From Neobacillus sp. OS1-2 (GTDB lineage: Bacteria > Bacillota > Bacilli > Bacillales > Cytobacillaceae), in NCBI RefSeq assembly GCF_030915505.1, contig NZ_CP133265.1:372001-436000 (forward strand): a stretch of 64,000 nucleotides of DNA. The letters run 5' to 3'. This document shows, one piece after another, positions 45,728 to 55,778 of the stretch. Each line of letters opens with the position of its first letter. The first letter of the stretch is position 1. A program made the position numbers and the translations under genes. Below the pieces are notes generated by a model that was given only the letters and a program-made list of their open reading frames with translations, ran no database searches and was not told the origin of the DNA.

Positions 45728-45751
45728 TACCATACCCCCCTACCCTATGTA
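45728..45751. promoter_or_regulatory. CsoR operator upstream of copZ
   Basis: TACCATACCCCCCTACCCTA closely resembles the B. subtilis copZA CsoR operator, which on the same strand reads TACCATACCCCCGTAGGGTA. It lies about 60 bp upstream of the copZ start. CsoR releases on binding Cu(I). The csoR gene is not in the window. Confidence 0.75.
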
Positions 45752-45916
45752 AAGAGGTTGGCTTTTATTTTTTTAAAAAGATTATTGCCTTTTCATCATT
45801 TGTTCAAAATCTATTTCAATCATAATTTCATTATATTTTTTTATAACGGTACGAACAGTGTCGAAAATCACTTAATTAGGTGCAACGTACTTGATTCTCA
45901 ATACTGCCTTTTTAAT

Positions 45917-46651
45917 TTAGAGTGACCAATACGTTAAGGTATCAAATATACCTAACAGGAGCATTAGGACCCCAGCCAGTCTTTGAATACTAGTGCCAAA
46001 TTTCCTTCCCTTTTTCATTAATACACCACCACCACCAAGATACCAAATAATCAAAATGACGAATAAGAGCGGTAACGCAGTTCCTAGCGCAAAAATGGAG
46101 GGAAGAATAAAGCCATATGGGCTTGACAGCACTACTGGCATTAATGTGACGAAAAACAAAATAAACATGGTTGGACAAAAAGCCAAAGAAAAACTAAACC
46201 CTAGCATGAAAGAACCGAATTGATTTTCCCGCTTGTACTTTGTTGATTGTTTAAATAGAGTGATAGTCCCCCTTAATTTTATAAAACCCAACATATATAA
46301 TCCTACAATGATTAAGATTGGGCCCATAATTTTCCGAAGCCACGGAAAATAAAGGATGAGATTTTGTTCAATTCCCTTGCCTAGCAGCCAAACTAATCCG
46401 CCTAATAGGGAAAAGGCCACTATTTTACCCAAGGTAAAACTGAAAACATCCTTCCAGACAATTCTTTTTTGAATCGAACTGTTTCCATACAGCGTGATTG
46501 CACTTATATTTCCCGTAAGCTGGCACGGGGCAAGTGCTCCAACCAGTCCTAGTATTAATGCAAATATGATCGGCCAGGCTTCTAAACTATTGGTCATATT
46601 CAAAAACGGTTGGCTTAAGACAGAACTTATTTGACTAAATAAATTGTACAT
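45917..46651 (-). CDS. CcdA/DsbD-like membrane protein
   Basis: A 244-residue polytopic protein with six membrane helices. It shows the CcdA/UreH-like core: ALAPCQLTGNISAITLY and FSLAFCPTMFILFF, each with one Cys in a membrane helix, as in proteins that pass electrons or metals across the membrane. The ATG at 46651 has CAGGGTG upstream. It sits near copper genes rather than the ccm operon. CcdA normally reduces ResA/CcmG, so it could serve the ccmG found 20 kb away, or copper handling; sequence alone cannot tell. Confidence 0.8.
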   Translation of the reverse strand: MYNLFSQISSVLSQPFLNMTNSLEAWPIIFALILGLVGALAPCQLTGNISAITLYGNSSIQKRIVWKDVFSFTLGKIVAFSLLGGLVWLLGKGIEQNLILYFPWLRKIMGPILIIVGLYMLGFIKLRGTITLFKQSTKYKRENQFGSFMLGFSFSLAFCPTMFILFFVTLMPVVLSSPYGFILPSIFALGTALPLLFVILIIWYLGGGGVLMKKGRKFGTSIQRLAGVLMLLLGIFDTLTYWSL

Positions 46652-46796
46652 ATACTCACCCTGCCATGTTGGAATAGATTTACGATACCATAATCGGATG
46701 AAGAACATGTGAAGAATGTAGATTGTTCAAATAATTGCCGCATATTGATCATTTTTATCTTCTTTCATGCATGATAAAAGAACTCCTCATTGCAGC

Positions 46797-46893
46797 ATGA
46801 AGGACAAATCTCTCCTCTCGATCACCCTTTTTGTTCTTCATCTCCATTTTGAAGGACAAATCCACCTTACCAATTACACGATTTGTCCTTCAC
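46797..46893. repeat. Repeats of GAAGGACAAATC in the nrdJ-CcdA gap
   Basis: The 12-mer GAAGGACAAATC occurs directly at about 46799 and 46852, and as its complement GATTTGTCCTTC at 46880. The last two form an inverted repeat with 17 bases between. The gap (46652-46945) has no coding sequence I can support. The role is unknown. Confidence 0.5.
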
Positions 46894-46912
46894 TGAATTT
46901 AAATTTGAAAAA

Positions 46913-46936
46913 GGGATGGAAAATAATCTCCATCCC
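46913..46936 (-). terminator. Terminator of nrdJ
   Basis: A perfect 8-bp stem (GGGATGGA / TCCATCCC) followed on the minus strand by TTTTTCAAATTT, just past the nrdJ stop codon. Confidence 0.85.
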
Positions 46937-46945
46937 CTAAAAACT

Positions 46946-49504
46946 CTATAAACCACACTTTAGTTGGGCACCACAATTGGTACAAGTATTACAGCCGCCC
47001 ATTTCTTTAACTTTTCCTTTGCGGCAGACCGGGCAGGTGTTGCCAACCTCAGAACCGATTGTTACATCTGTTGATCGTAGGTCAGTAATGGTATCAACAA
47101 GGACAACATGCTGCTTTGGTTTATCTTCAAACATCGATAATTGCTCGTTTGTGTTTTCCTCAGCTTTAAGTGTTAATACTTGTGAATCCCTTGATCCGTC
47201 CACATAAACAGTGCCGCCTTTTGCACCACCACGGTACAGTCGCTCGTAAACCTTCTCTACCTGCTCAACACTGTAGCCTTTTGGTGCATTAACCGTTTTA
47301 CTAATGGAGCTGTCAATCCAACGTTGAATAACGCACTGAACATCTGCATGAGCTTCAGGAGCTAACTCCATCGATGACACAAACCAATTTGGAAGATTGT
47401 CTGCATCTGCTTCCGGATGCTGATCTAAATATTCCTGCACGATATCCGCTTTTACTTCGATAAATTTACCAAGACGTCCGCTGCGGAAATAAGAGAATGA
47501 GAAATAAGGCTCTAATCCGGTGGAAACCCCAACCATTGTTCCAGTGGACCCCGTTGGAGCAACAGTTAGCAAATGGGAATTTCTTATTCCGTTTTCTAAA
47601 ATCGATTGACGGACATCTTCAGGCATTTTTTTCATAAATCCCGTTTCAATAAAAGCTTGTCGTAAACGGTTTGTATCTTCTCTTGTTTCTCCGTTTAAGA
47701 ATGGGAAGCTTCCCTTTTCTTTGGCTAATTCTACAGATGTTCTGTAGGCAGTAGTTGCAATGGTTTCAAAGACCTCATCAACAAGTTGGTTCCCTTCAGA
47801 TGAACCGTACTTTGTTTCACAGTAGATTAGTAAATCGTGTAAGCCCATAACACCTAGTCCAACACGGCGTTCTCCAAGGGCTTGCTTTTTGTTTTCTTCT
47901 AGGAAGTATGGCGTTGCGTTAATTACGTTATCTTGCATTCTGACGCCAACTTCTACCGTTTTCTTTAATTTCTCAAAATCAACAGTTTTAGTTTCCTTGT
48001 CTGCCATTTCTGCAAGATTTACAGCAGCAAGGTTACAGACTGAAAATGGTGCGAGTGGTTGCTCACCACATGGATTAGTAGCTACAACTTGCTGTCCATA
48101 TGCTTTAGCATTGGTCATATCGTTTGCATTATCAATGAAAAAGATTCCCGGCTCGGCAGAGTAAGTAGCACAAATGTTAATTAAATTCCATAACTCTTTT
48201 GCTTTAATCTTTTTATACACGCGTACTTTATGTCCGAGTTTTTCCCATTCGCGGACATCACCGACTTGGTGCCATTCTTCATTGTAAATTTTCATTTCTT
48301 CTTCGTTGTAATGCTCAACATATGGGAAACGGAGTTCATATTCACCATCATTTTCAACGGCTTCCATAAATTCTTTTGTTAAACATACAGATATATTTGC
48401 ACCCGTTAAGAATTCTGAATTATGGACAGTGTAATTTCCACCTGTAGCTAATTTTTCTTCTGCATCAGCAATGATATGTTCATCAAAACCACCATAACCT
48501 GGAATGTTTTTATAATTAACGATTCCCTGGTACATTGCAGTTTCTTGTAGTGTTAATGGTGTGAGTTTAAGCTTATCTTTTGCATGCTTTTTAATTGTTT
48601 CATCTTTTGTATTTTCAATTAAGAATCGTAGAATTCTAGGATTTTGCATTTTCGAGATAATAAATTCAATAATGTCTGGATGCCAATCCGCTAGCATGAT
48701 CATTTGTGCTCCGCGTCTTGACCCACCCTGCTCAACCAAATGCGTTAACTTCGCAATATCATCCAACCACGATACCGATCCAGATGATTTTCCGTTAACG
48801 CCCCTAGCCAAGGTATTACGCGGTCGCAATGTTGAACCATTTGTACCAACACCGCCGCCGCGGCTCATGATTTCCATTACTTGCTTACGATGGTCAGAGA
48901 TACCTTCGCGGGAATCTGCAACGAACGGCATTACGTAACAATTGAAGAATGTCACGTCAGTATTTGCCCCAGCACCATACAAGACGCGGCCTGCTGGAAT
49001 AAAGTTCATCGTTACAAGCTCTTGATAGAACCTTTCAAACCACTCTCTACGCTTTTCTTCCGTTTCTTCAACAGATGCAAGGCCTGTAGCATTCCGCTTC
49101 GCAATTTGCTCGTAGAAGAGCTCCAACGGCTTTTCAATGACATCTAAAGACCGGATGATGATCCCTGTACTTGTTTCCTCAGGATTGTCGAGCGCTCCTC
49201 TAAACTCCTCTTCAATCAAAACCTTAGCCTTTTTATTTTCCCAGTCAATTTCCATGATCGTTCCTAAACCTCTTGCTGGAAATTTCGGATCTTCTTTAAT
49301 CGTTAAAACAACAAAGTCGCCATTTGTTAGGGTAATTTTTGCTGTGTCTTTGAAGGTGTAACGGTCTAGCATGACCAAACGTGAAACACCCTTATGAGTT
49401 ATTTTCATATCTGGGGTAACCGGGTGTACTTGGGGGAACAGGCGGATATCCTCATTCAACCTTTCAAAATCAATATTCATTTTTTGTCTAAAAACTACAG
49501 ACAT
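46946..49504 (-). CDS. nrdJ: Adenosylcobalamin-dependent ribonucleotide reductase (class II)
   Basis: An 852-residue class II ribonucleotide reductase that makes deoxyribonucleotides without oxygen demand, using adenosylcobalamin to form the thiyl radical. The ten-strand barrel includes GANISVCLTKEF, the catalytic NPCGEQPLAPFSVCN loop, and TVAPTGSTGTM. The C-terminal end has four cysteines in CPVC and CNTCTNC, a zinc-ribbon-like tail seen in NrdJ. It lacks the partner NrdI/NrdF genes. Two NrdR boxes precede it. GAAGGAG precedes the ATG. It needs B12, and no cobalamin riboswitch was seen. Confidence 0.95.
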   Translation of the reverse strand: MSVVFRQKMNIDFERLNEDIRLFPQVHPVTPDMKITHKGVSRLVMLDRYTFKDTAKITLTNGDFVVLTIKEDPKFPARGLGTIMEIDWENKKAKVLIEEEFRGALDNPEETSTGIIIRSLDVIEKPLELFYEQIAKRNATGLASVEETEEKRREWFERFYQELVTMNFIPAGRVLYGAGANTDVTFFNCYVMPFVADSREGISDHRKQVMEIMSRGGGVGTNGSTLRPRNTLARGVNGKSSGSVSWLDDIAKLTHLVEQGGSRRGAQMIMLADWHPDIIEFIISKMQNPRILRFLIENTKDETIKKHAKDKLKLTPLTLQETAMYQGIVNYKNIPGYGGFDEHIIADAEEKLATGGNYTVHNSEFLTGANISVCLTKEFMEAVENDGEYELRFPYVEHYNEEEMKIYNEEWHQVGDVREWEKLGHKVRVYKKIKAKELWNLINICATYSAEPGIFFIDNANDMTNAKAYGQQVVATNPCGEQPLAPFSVCNLAAVNLAEMADKETKTVDFEKLKKTVEVGVRMQDNVINATPYFLEENKKQALGERRVGLGVMGLHDLLIYCETKYGSSEGNQLVDEVFETIATTAYRTSVELAKEKGSFPFLNGETREDTNRLRQAFIETGFMKKMPEDVRQSILENGIRNSHLLTVAPTGSTGTMVGVSTGLEPYFSFSYFRSGRLGKFIEVKADIVQEYLDQHPEADADNLPNWFVSSMELAPEAHADVQCVIQRWIDSSISKTVNAPKGYSVEQVEKVYERLYRGGAKGGTVYVDGSRDSQVLTLKAEENTNEQLSMFEDKPKQHVVLVDTITDLRSTDVTIGSEVGNTCPVCRKGKVKEMGGCNTCTNCGAQLKCGL

Positions 49505-49607
49505 GAGAACAACTCCTTCAAAATAAATCTTTCTTATGTTAAGTTCTAGTAAGTTTTGCTATATCTAGTTGTCTTAATACACTTACGTTAACAAAATAAA
49601 TCATAAA

Positions 49608-49656
49608 AATCAATATATAGTACCGATAATATTTTCGACACCACTATATATTGTAT
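49608..49656 (-). promoter_or_regulatory. Tandem NrdR boxes upstream of nrdJ
   Basis: Two 16-mers lie 33 bp apart: 49608-49623 with core CAATATATAGT and 49641-49656 with core CTATATATTGT. Both match acaCWATATaTWGTgt. Paired boxes about three helical turns apart are the usual site for NrdR, the nucleotide-sensing repressor of ribonucleotide reductase genes. They lie about 105-150 bp upstream of the nrdJ start. Confidence 0.8.
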
Positions 49657-49789
49657 GGTGAGCAAATAACATTAATTTTGTCAAACTTAAAATAAACTAG
49701 ATTTGGGAGAAAACAAAAGCTATTATTTGTTTTTCGCCCTAAAACAGGAAAATTCAACAAATTTTGCGGCTTGCCACTTTTTTTTAACA

Positions 49790-49817
49790 GGAAATAGAAA
49801 AAGCGGCCGCAGCCGCT
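49790..49817 (-). terminator. Terminator of lipM
   Basis: A perfect 6-bp G+C-rich stem (AGCGGC / GCCGCT, loop CGCA) lies just past lipM, followed on the minus strand by TTTTTCTATTTCC. Confidence 0.8.
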
Positions 49818-49822
49818 ACCAA

Positions 49823-50659
49823 TTACCGTTTAAAATTCCATTCATCACTCTCATAGCGTTCTTTTGCTATTCTTTCAACGTATGCAAGTTCTTCATCCGT
49901 TAATTGATATGGTTCAAGATCAATGTTCAGCCCCTCAGCAAACCCCTTATAAAAGGCCTCTTTTGCCTCTTCTAGTGAAATCCGCCTTGGACTGATTGCA
50001 TTAATGGCAACCGCCTTATCCTTGAAGGCCTTCTTCATCCGTTCCTTTACCCGTTCGCTTGAATATTTAAATAAACTAAACAACTTGTCTTCATCCAAAT
50101 CCAATAAAATGGCTCCATGTTGAAGGATGACACCCTTTTGCCTTGTTTGCGCGCTACCTGCTACCTTCCTGCCTTCCACCACCAGCTCATACCAGCTCGG
50201 TGCATCAAAGCAGACAGCAGAACGTGGATTTTTCAATGCATCTCGTTCCTCTGCTGTCATTGGTACAGCAAAATAAGCTTCAAGACCTAAATGATGAAAG
50301 CCTTTTAAAATTCCTTCCGATATTACCCTATATGCCTCTGTTACAGTTTTAGGCATTGCAGGGTGCTCTTCTGAAACAATGACACTATATGTAAGCTCAT
50401 GCTCATGGAGAACGCCGCGCCCACCTGTAGGTCTCCTGACAAACCCCAGCCCATGCGCTTTCACCGCATCCATGTCAATTTCTTTTTCAACCTTTTGAAA
50501 ATATCCAACAGACAGGGACGGAGGATTCCAGCCATAGAAACGAATGACGGGGGGGATTTTTCCCTCGCTATGCCAATCTAGCAATGCTTCATCCAACGCC
50601 ATATTAAAAGATGGTGAACTATTTCCAGAGTCGATAAAACGCCAAACTTCTCTTTTCAT
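49823..50659 (-). CDS. lipM: Octanoyl-[GcvH]:protein transferase LipM
   Basis: A 278-residue BPL/LPL-fold enzyme that moves octanoate from octanoyl-ACP to GcvH, the start of lipoate assembly. [20 protein letters not shown] and the catalytic Cys in [41 protein letters not shown] match LipM. The lipoylated GcvH works with the glycine cleavage proteins encoded nearby. The ATG at 50659 follows GAGGT. The order lipM, yqhL is as in B. subtilis. Confidence 0.94.
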   Translation of the reverse strand: MKREVWRFIDSGNSSPSFNMALDEALLDWHSEGKIPPVIRFYGWNPPSLSVGYFQKVEKEIDMDAVKAHGLGFVRRPTGGRGVLHEHELTYSVIVSEEHPAMPKTVTEAYRVISEGILKGFHHLGLEAYFAVPMTAEERDALKNPRSAVCFDAPSWYELVVEGRKVAGSAQTRQKGVILQHGAILLDLDEDKLFSLFKYSSERVKERMKKAFKDKAVAINAISPRRISLEEAKEAFYKGFAEGLNIDLEPYQLTDEELAYVERIAKERYESDEWNFKR

Positions 50660-50853
50660 GAACAAACCTCATTTTTTTATAATCATTTCGATTTTAAGTC
50701 TACCAAAATCTGATATGATTTCAAAACAAGTTGTTTCTGCTATAATTTTAATTAGGCAAAAGTAAAAGATTTTTCGCTAATCATCTTTATCTTTACTCTA
50801 ATGACTTATATAATAAAGCTAGAGCAAGAAAGCTTGAAAGGGGCAAAAAGAAG

Positions 50854-51237
50854 TTGAGTTCACTTTATGGTTTATTAATCATTCTCGCAGCAGTTATTAT
50901 TTACTCCGTTACCACCTATTTCTTTCAGAAGAGGATTGTTAAAACGGTAACAGAAGAAGAATTCCGTGCAGGTTACAGAAAGGCACAACTAATAGATGTT
51001 CGTGAAGCGAACGAATTTGATGGCGGCCATATTTTAGGAGCACGTAATATCCCAATGTCACAAATGAAAATGCGTATGCCAGAAATTCGCAAAGATATGC
51101 CTGTTTACTTGTATTGCCAAAGTGGGATGCGCAGTGCGCGTGCAGCACAATTTTTACACAAAAGAGGCTACAAAGAACTTACCCAGCTGCAAGGCGGTTT
51201 CAAGAAGTGGTCTGGTAAAGTAAAAACTAAAAAATAA
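50854..51237 (+). CDS. yqhL: Rhodanese-domain protein YqhL
   Basis: A 127-residue protein with an N-terminal membrane helix (about residues 4-23) and a rhodanese domain (about 35-125). The active Cys is in YLYCQSGMRSARA. It likely carries persulfide sulfur at the membrane. TTG start at 50854 behind AAAGGGG. It is divergent from lipM. Confidence 0.92.
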   Translation: MSSLYGLLIILAAVIIYSVTTYFFQKRIVKTVTEEEFRAGYRKAQLIDVREANEFDGGHILGARNIPMSQMKMRMPEIRKDMPVYLYCQSGMRSARAAQFLHKRGYKELTQLQGGFKKWSGKVKTKK

Positions 51238-51250
51238 TAATGACTCCAAA

Positions 51251-51278
51251 GTTCCAGGGTTATCCCCGGAGCTTTTTT
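51251..51278 (+). terminator. Terminator of yqhL
   Basis: TCCAGGG / CCCCGGA pair with one mismatch, followed by GCTTTTTTTG on the plus strand. Confidence 0.7.
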
Positions 51279-51297
51279 TGTTTCTAAAATAAAGAAA

Positions 51298-51324
51298 GAT
51301 CAGATTCATTTTTCGAATCTGATC
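51298..51324 (-). terminator. Terminator of the gcv operon
   Basis: A perfect 10-bp stem (GATCAGATTC / GAATCTGATC, loop 7) past gcvPB, followed on the minus strand by TTTCTTTATTTT. Confidence 0.85.
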
Positions 51325-51336
51325 CTTCTTCCCATT

Positions 51337-52797
51337 TTACGCTCTTTGATATTTTAAAACTGGTTTACGTGCTGCCAGCGTTTCATCTAAACGGCCAATG
51401 ACCGTTGTATGCGGTGCCTCTTGAACGACTTCAGGATTGTCTTCTGCCTCTTTCGCGATTTGAATCATGATATCAACGAAGGAATCAAGTGTTTCTTTTG
51501 ATTCTGTCTCTGTCGGCTCAATCATGATACATTCTTCAACATTTAATGGGAAATAAATGGTTGGCGGATGATAGCCAAAATCAAGCAGACGTTTCGCTAT
51601 ATCCAATGTGCGGACACCTAATTTTTTCTGGCGTTTACCACTCAATACAAACTCGTGCTTACAATGCTTATCGAATGGTAAATCATAATGCTCAGCCAAT
51701 CTCCTCATCATATAGTTGGCATTTAATACAGCATACTCCGTTACTGCCTTTAAGCCGTCAGGACCCATTGAACGAATATAGGTATACGCACGAACGTTGA
51801 TTCCAAAGTTACCATAGAACGGCTTCACGCGGCCAATAGATTGCGGGCGATCATAATCAAGCACAAATTCTTCGCCGCGCTTTGAAATAATTGGTTTTGG
51901 CAAAAACGGAATAAGATCTGCCTTTACACCAACAGGACCTGATCCAGGGCCGCCGCCACCATGTGGACCTGTAAAGGTTTTATGAAGATTTAAATGAACA
52001 ACGTCAAAGCCCATGTCGCCGGGTCTTGCTTTTGAAAGAACAGCATTAAGGTTTGCCCCGTCGTAATAAACTTTTCCACCCGCTTCATGAATAATTTCAG
52101 TGATTTCGATTATATTTTCTTCAAAAAGCCCTAGTGTATTCGGATTTGTAAGCATGAGTGCTGCCGTATCATCGCCAACAACCCTTCTTAAATCATCTAA
52201 ATCAACAAGACCTTTGTCCGTTGATTTAACTGTTACCGTTTCAAAACCTGCGATGGTAGCTGAAGCAGGGTTTGTTCCGTGGGCTGAATCAGGCACGATT
52301 ACCTTTGTCCGGTTAAGATCTCCATTTGCCTCATGGTAGGCACGGATTAGCATTAATCCAGTCCACTCCCCATGTGCACCTGCAGCAGACTGTAAGGTCA
52401 CTTCATCCATACCGGTAATTTCTATTAAATGCTGCTGCAAATCGTATAAAAGCCCCAGTGCCCCTTGAACAGAGCTTTCGTCCTGCAGTGGATGGACATG
52501 GGCAAATCCATTAAAGCGGGCAACATTTTCATTGATTTTCGGATTGTATTTCATGGTACAAGAACCTAATGGATAAAATCCTGAATCCAGGCCATGGTTT
52601 CTTTTCGAAAGAGCGGTATAATGGCGCATGATATCAAGCTCAGAAACCTCGGGAAGTTCAGGTTCAACTGCGCGAAGATAACCCTCGGGCAGCAGGTCGC
52701 TAATCTCCAATTCAAGAATATCCATTTCTGGAAGACTGTATCCGATTCGTCCCGGTGTGCTAGCTTCAAAAATGAGTGCTTGGTCTTGATTATGCAT
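51337..52797 (-). CDS. gcvPB: Glycine dehydrogenase (decarboxylating) subunit 2
   Basis: The C-terminal half of the split P-protein (486 residues). It binds pyridoxal phosphate at Lys in [19 protein letters not shown] and releases CO2 from glycine, passing the aminomethyl group to lipoyl Gcv[22 protein letters not shown] and DGANLNAV are other conserved parts. It overlaps gcvPA by 8 bp, so the two subunits are made together. Confidence 0.95.
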   Translation of the reverse strand: MHNQDQALIFEASTPGRIGYSLPEMDILELEISDLLPEGYLRAVEPELPEVSELDIMRHYTALSKRNHGLDSGFYPLGSCTMKYNPKINENVARFNGFAHVHPLQDESSVQGALGLLYDLQQHLIEITGMDEVTLQSAAGAHGEWTGLMLIRAYHEANGDLNRTKVIVPDSAHGTNPASATIAGFETVTVKSTDKGLVDLDDLRRVVGDDTAALMLTNPNTLGLFEENIIEITEIIHEAGGKVYYDGANLNAVLSKARPGDMGFDVVHLNLHKTFTGPHGGGGPGSGPVGVKADLIPFLPKPIISKRGEEFVLDYDRPQSIGRVKPFYGNFGINVRAYTYIRSMGPDGLKAVTEYAVLNANYMMRRLAEHYDLPFDKHCKHEFVLSGKRQKKLGVRTLDIAKRLLDFGYHPPTIYFPLNVEECIMIEPTETESKETLDSFVDIMIQIAKEAEDNPEVVQEAPHTTVIGRLDETLAARKPVLKYQRA

Positions 52798-54136
52798 GCA
52801 GATCCCCCAATTCTTTCACTAAAGTATCGATTTCTTCCTTCGTCCTTTGCTCTGTAACGGCAACGAGCATATGGTTAGCGAGCTCTGAATAGTCGCGTCC
52901 CAAATCATAACCGCCGATGATTCCTTTTTGTAACAGTTTTTGATTCATTTCTTTAACCGGCTTATTTAATTTCACAACAAATTCATTGAACGAATAGCCG
53001 TCATTAACGACTTTAAATCCTGCTTCTTTAAAAGCCATTTTTGCATAATGTGCCTTCTGTAAATTAGCTGCAGCCATTTCGCGGACACCTTTTTTTCCTA
53101 GAGCCGTCATTGCGACAGAGGCAGCAAGGGCGTTAAGTGCTTGATTTGAACAGATATTAGATGTCGCTTTTTCACGGCGGATATGCTGTTCACGTGCTTG
53201 TAGTGTTAAGACAAAACCACGGCGGCCTTGATCGTCCACTGTCTGACCGACAAGACGTCCAGGTACCTTCCGCATTAATTTAGTTGTAACCGCAAAATAG
53301 CCGCAATGAGGTCCGCCAAATGCAGTTGGAATTCCAAACGGCTGTGCATCCCCAATAACAATATCCGCCCCAAATTTTCCTGGAGGTGTTAAAACGCCAA
53401 GGGATAATGGATTGCTGCTAACAACAAACATCCCTTTAGCAGCATGAACGATTTCCTCAACCTCTTTTAACGGCTCGATTCTGCCAAAGAAATTTGGATA
53501 TTGAACAATTACCGCTGCAACATTCTCATTCATCATTCCTTTTAATGCATCAACATCTGTCACACCATCTTTCACCGGTACTTCTACCACTTCAAGATAC
53601 TGGCCTTTTGCATACGTTTTTAAAACATCGCGATACTCAGGATGGACTGCACTAGAAACAACGATTGTTTTCCGTTTTGTATGACCGGCACTAAGCATTG
53701 CAGCTTCTGCAAGTGCAGTTCCCCCATCATACATTGAGGAGTTCGCCACATCCATTCCCGTTAACTCACAAATCATTGTTTGGAATTCAAAAATGGCTTG
53801 CAGTTCACCTTGAGAAATTTCCGGCTGATATGGTGTATAGGCAGTATAAAATTCAGAACGAGAGATTACATGATCAACGATGACGGGCATGTAATGATCA
53901 TAAACACCAGCACCTAGAAATGAGACATTTCTTTTAAGGTCGGCATTGCGGTCAGCTAACATGAATAACTCTTTCAGTAGGGCAGTCTCAGACTTAGCCG
54001 CTTTAATGTTGTATTCACCCTTAAATCTTACCTTTTCCGGGATATCACTAAACAGTTCATCAATTGAGGAAACACCAATCGTATCAAGCATAGCCTTCTT
54101 ATCTTGTTCAGTCATAGGTAAATAACGATGTTTCAT
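52790..54136 (-). CDS. gcvPA: Glycine dehydrogenase (decarboxylating) subunit 1
   Basis: The N-terminal half of the split P-protein, 448 residues. It resembles the aminotransferase fold without the PLP lysine and pairs with GcvPB. Recognisable parts are [53 protein letters not shown], and [13 protein letters not shown]. It is 22 bp after gcvT. Confidence 0.95.
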   Translation of the reverse strand: MKHRYLPMTEQDKKAMLDTIGVSSIDELFSDIPEKVRFKGEYNIKAAKSETALLKELFMLADRNADLKRNVSFLGAGVYDHYMPVIVDHVISRSEFYTAYTPYQPEISQGELQAIFEFQTMICELTGMDVANSSMYDGGTALAEAAMLSAGHTKRKTIVVSSAVHPEYRDVLKTYAKGQYLEVVEVPVKDGVTDVDALKGMMNENVAAVIVQYPNFFGRIEPLKEVEEIVHAAKGMFVVSSNPLSLGVLTPPGKFGADIVIGDAQPFGIPTAFGGPHCGYFAVTTKLMRKVPGRLVGQTVDDQGRRGFVLTLQAREQHIRREKATSNICSNQALNALAASVAMTALGKKGVREMAAANLQKAHYAKMAFKEAGFKVVNDGYSFNEFVVKLNKPVKEMNQKLLQKGIIGGYDLGRDYSELANHMLVAVTEQRTKEEIDTLVKELGDLHA

Positions 54137-54158
54137 AAACCTAACTCCCTCCTCATGT

Positions 54159-55261
54159 CTACTTTTGTCTTTTATAAAAAGGTGTTGAAACCACTGAAGC
54201 TTTTAAACGTTTCCCACGAATTTCAATTTCTACCTCAGACTCAAGCCCAGTAAATTCCGTCTTAATAAGGGCAAGACCGATGTTTTTCTTTAAAGAAGGT
54301 GACTGAGTGCCAGTAGTTACCTCTCCGATTAGCTCATCACCCTTGTAAACAGGATATCCGTGGCGAGGGATTCCGCGATCAATCATTTCAATCCCCACTA
54401 ATTTTCTTGATAATCCATTTTCCTTTTGCTGTTTAAGGACTTCTTTGCCAATAAAGTCAGATTCTTTATTTACTTTTACAGCAAATCCGATCCCTGCTTC
54501 TAACGGCGAAATTTCCGGTGATAGTTCTTGCCCATAAAGAGCTAAATTCGCTTCGAATCGGAGGGTATCGCGTGCACCTAGACCACATGGAATGACACCC
54601 TCTTCTTTACCCGCCTCTAAAATTGCTCTCCACAATTCGACAACATCTTTTGCATCACAGTACAGCTCAAACCCATCTTCACCGGTATAGCCAGTTCTAG
54701 ATACAAGTGCCGTTTTGCCATTTAGGTTTACTTCCTGCTTGAATTTGAAAAAGCCAATTTCACTTAAATCTGTTTCGGTCGCAAGTTTTTGTAATACCTT
54801 TTCAGCAAGCGGACCTTGTAATGCAAGTTGAGCTGTTTTTTCTGATAGGTTTTCGATGCTAACCTCACCTTCTAAATGATCTTCAAGCCATTTATAATCC
54901 TTTTCAATATTTGATGCATTCACGACTAAGAGGTAATGGTCATCTTCGATTTTATAGACAAGTAAATCATCAACCGTGCCGCCGTTTTCATAGCACATTG
55001 CAGTGTATTGGGCACCGCCGTTTTTGACTTTTGAAATGTCATTTGTCATCATTTTTTGCAAGTAGCGTAAACTGTCAGGACCTTTTACTTCCACTTCCCC
55101 CATATGGGATACATCAAACAAACCCGCACGTTTGCGGACTGCTTCGTGCTCATCCTTAATGCTTGAGAATTGGACTGGCAGCTCCCAACCACCAAAATCG
55201 ATGGTTTTCCCCCATTTTCTTTGTATACATCGAAAAGCGGAGTACGTTGTAATTCAGTCAT
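54159..55261 (-). pseudogene. gcvT: Aminomethyltransferase GcvT with apparent one-base frameshift
   Basis: The T-protein of glycine cleavage, which moves the methylene group to tetrahydrofolate. The main reading frame begins at a TTG at 55121 ([14 protein letters not shown]) and carries the whole family body through STPFYKR. The normal start lies further upstream: ATG at 55261 ([19 protein letters not shown]) behind AAGGGGG. Between them the frame breaks in GGGGGAAAACC (around 55203-55213), where one extra A would restore [38 protein letters not shown]. The deletion is in a homopolymer, so a sequencing error is plausible. A corrected protein has about 367 residues. Confidence 0.85.
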
Positions 55262-55360
55262 CCAAAAATCCCCCTTCAGTCTTTTATTCTGAAAAAATTG
55301 TTATTCTTTTTTTCTTTTTAGAAAAACAAACAGGTGTGTGGTTAGTCCGAAAAAGAGCAT

Positions 55361-55406
55361 AAAAAAGGACAGAAACCTCCCTTTGAATAAAGAAGGTCTC
55401 TGTCCT
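55361..55406 (-). terminator. Intrinsic terminator in the gcv leader
   Basis: On the minus strand GGACAGAGACC and GGTTTCTGTCC pair with one mismatch, then TTTTTT. It lies between the riboswitch and gcvT, the regulated terminator expected for transcriptional control. Confidence 0.85.
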
Positions 55407-55424
55407 TGCACCTGAAAGTTTACC

Positions 55425-55560
55425 GAAAATGGTTTTCCCCTTTGGTGGCTGATCCTATTGGTCAGCACTCTCCAGAGCTGCGTCAAACAAGAGTTCTTTT
55501 GCCTGAGAGATTCACAAATCTGCTTGCTCCTTCGGCGCTACAAAGTAGTCTCTCCCCTTG
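55425..55560 (-). ncRNA. Tandem glycine riboswitch
   Basis: The minus strand shows the two glycine aptamers in order: GGGGAGAGACTAC, GCGCCGAAGGAGCAA, CTCTCAGGCAAAAGAACTC, GACGCAGCTCTGGAGAGTG, and GCCACCAAAGGGGAAA. These are the diagnostic conserved boxes of the glycine riboswitch. Glycine binding is expected to open the gcv operon by preventing the downstream terminator. Confidence 0.95.
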
Positions 55561-55778
55561 TTGTCATTCGCATTATAATATTTTCCAATTTGGTCATACT
55601 AATTATACTTATAAAATAAATTACCTTATTAAAATATTTAAAACTTTCAAAGCTATTTTCATCCTACCATTAAACCAACACATTGGGCAATAACTTTATG
55701 ATAAAAACGGAGTCCCTTTCTCAAGTTAAAAATTGGTTTCACACTAGAGTAGATAAAGTATGAAAAGGAGCTGATTTC

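Noticed and set aside
49505..49822. Cobalamin riboswitch upstream of nrdJ
   Set aside because: The conserved B12-box and aptamer sequences are absent. The gap holds NrdR boxes and the lipM terminator only.
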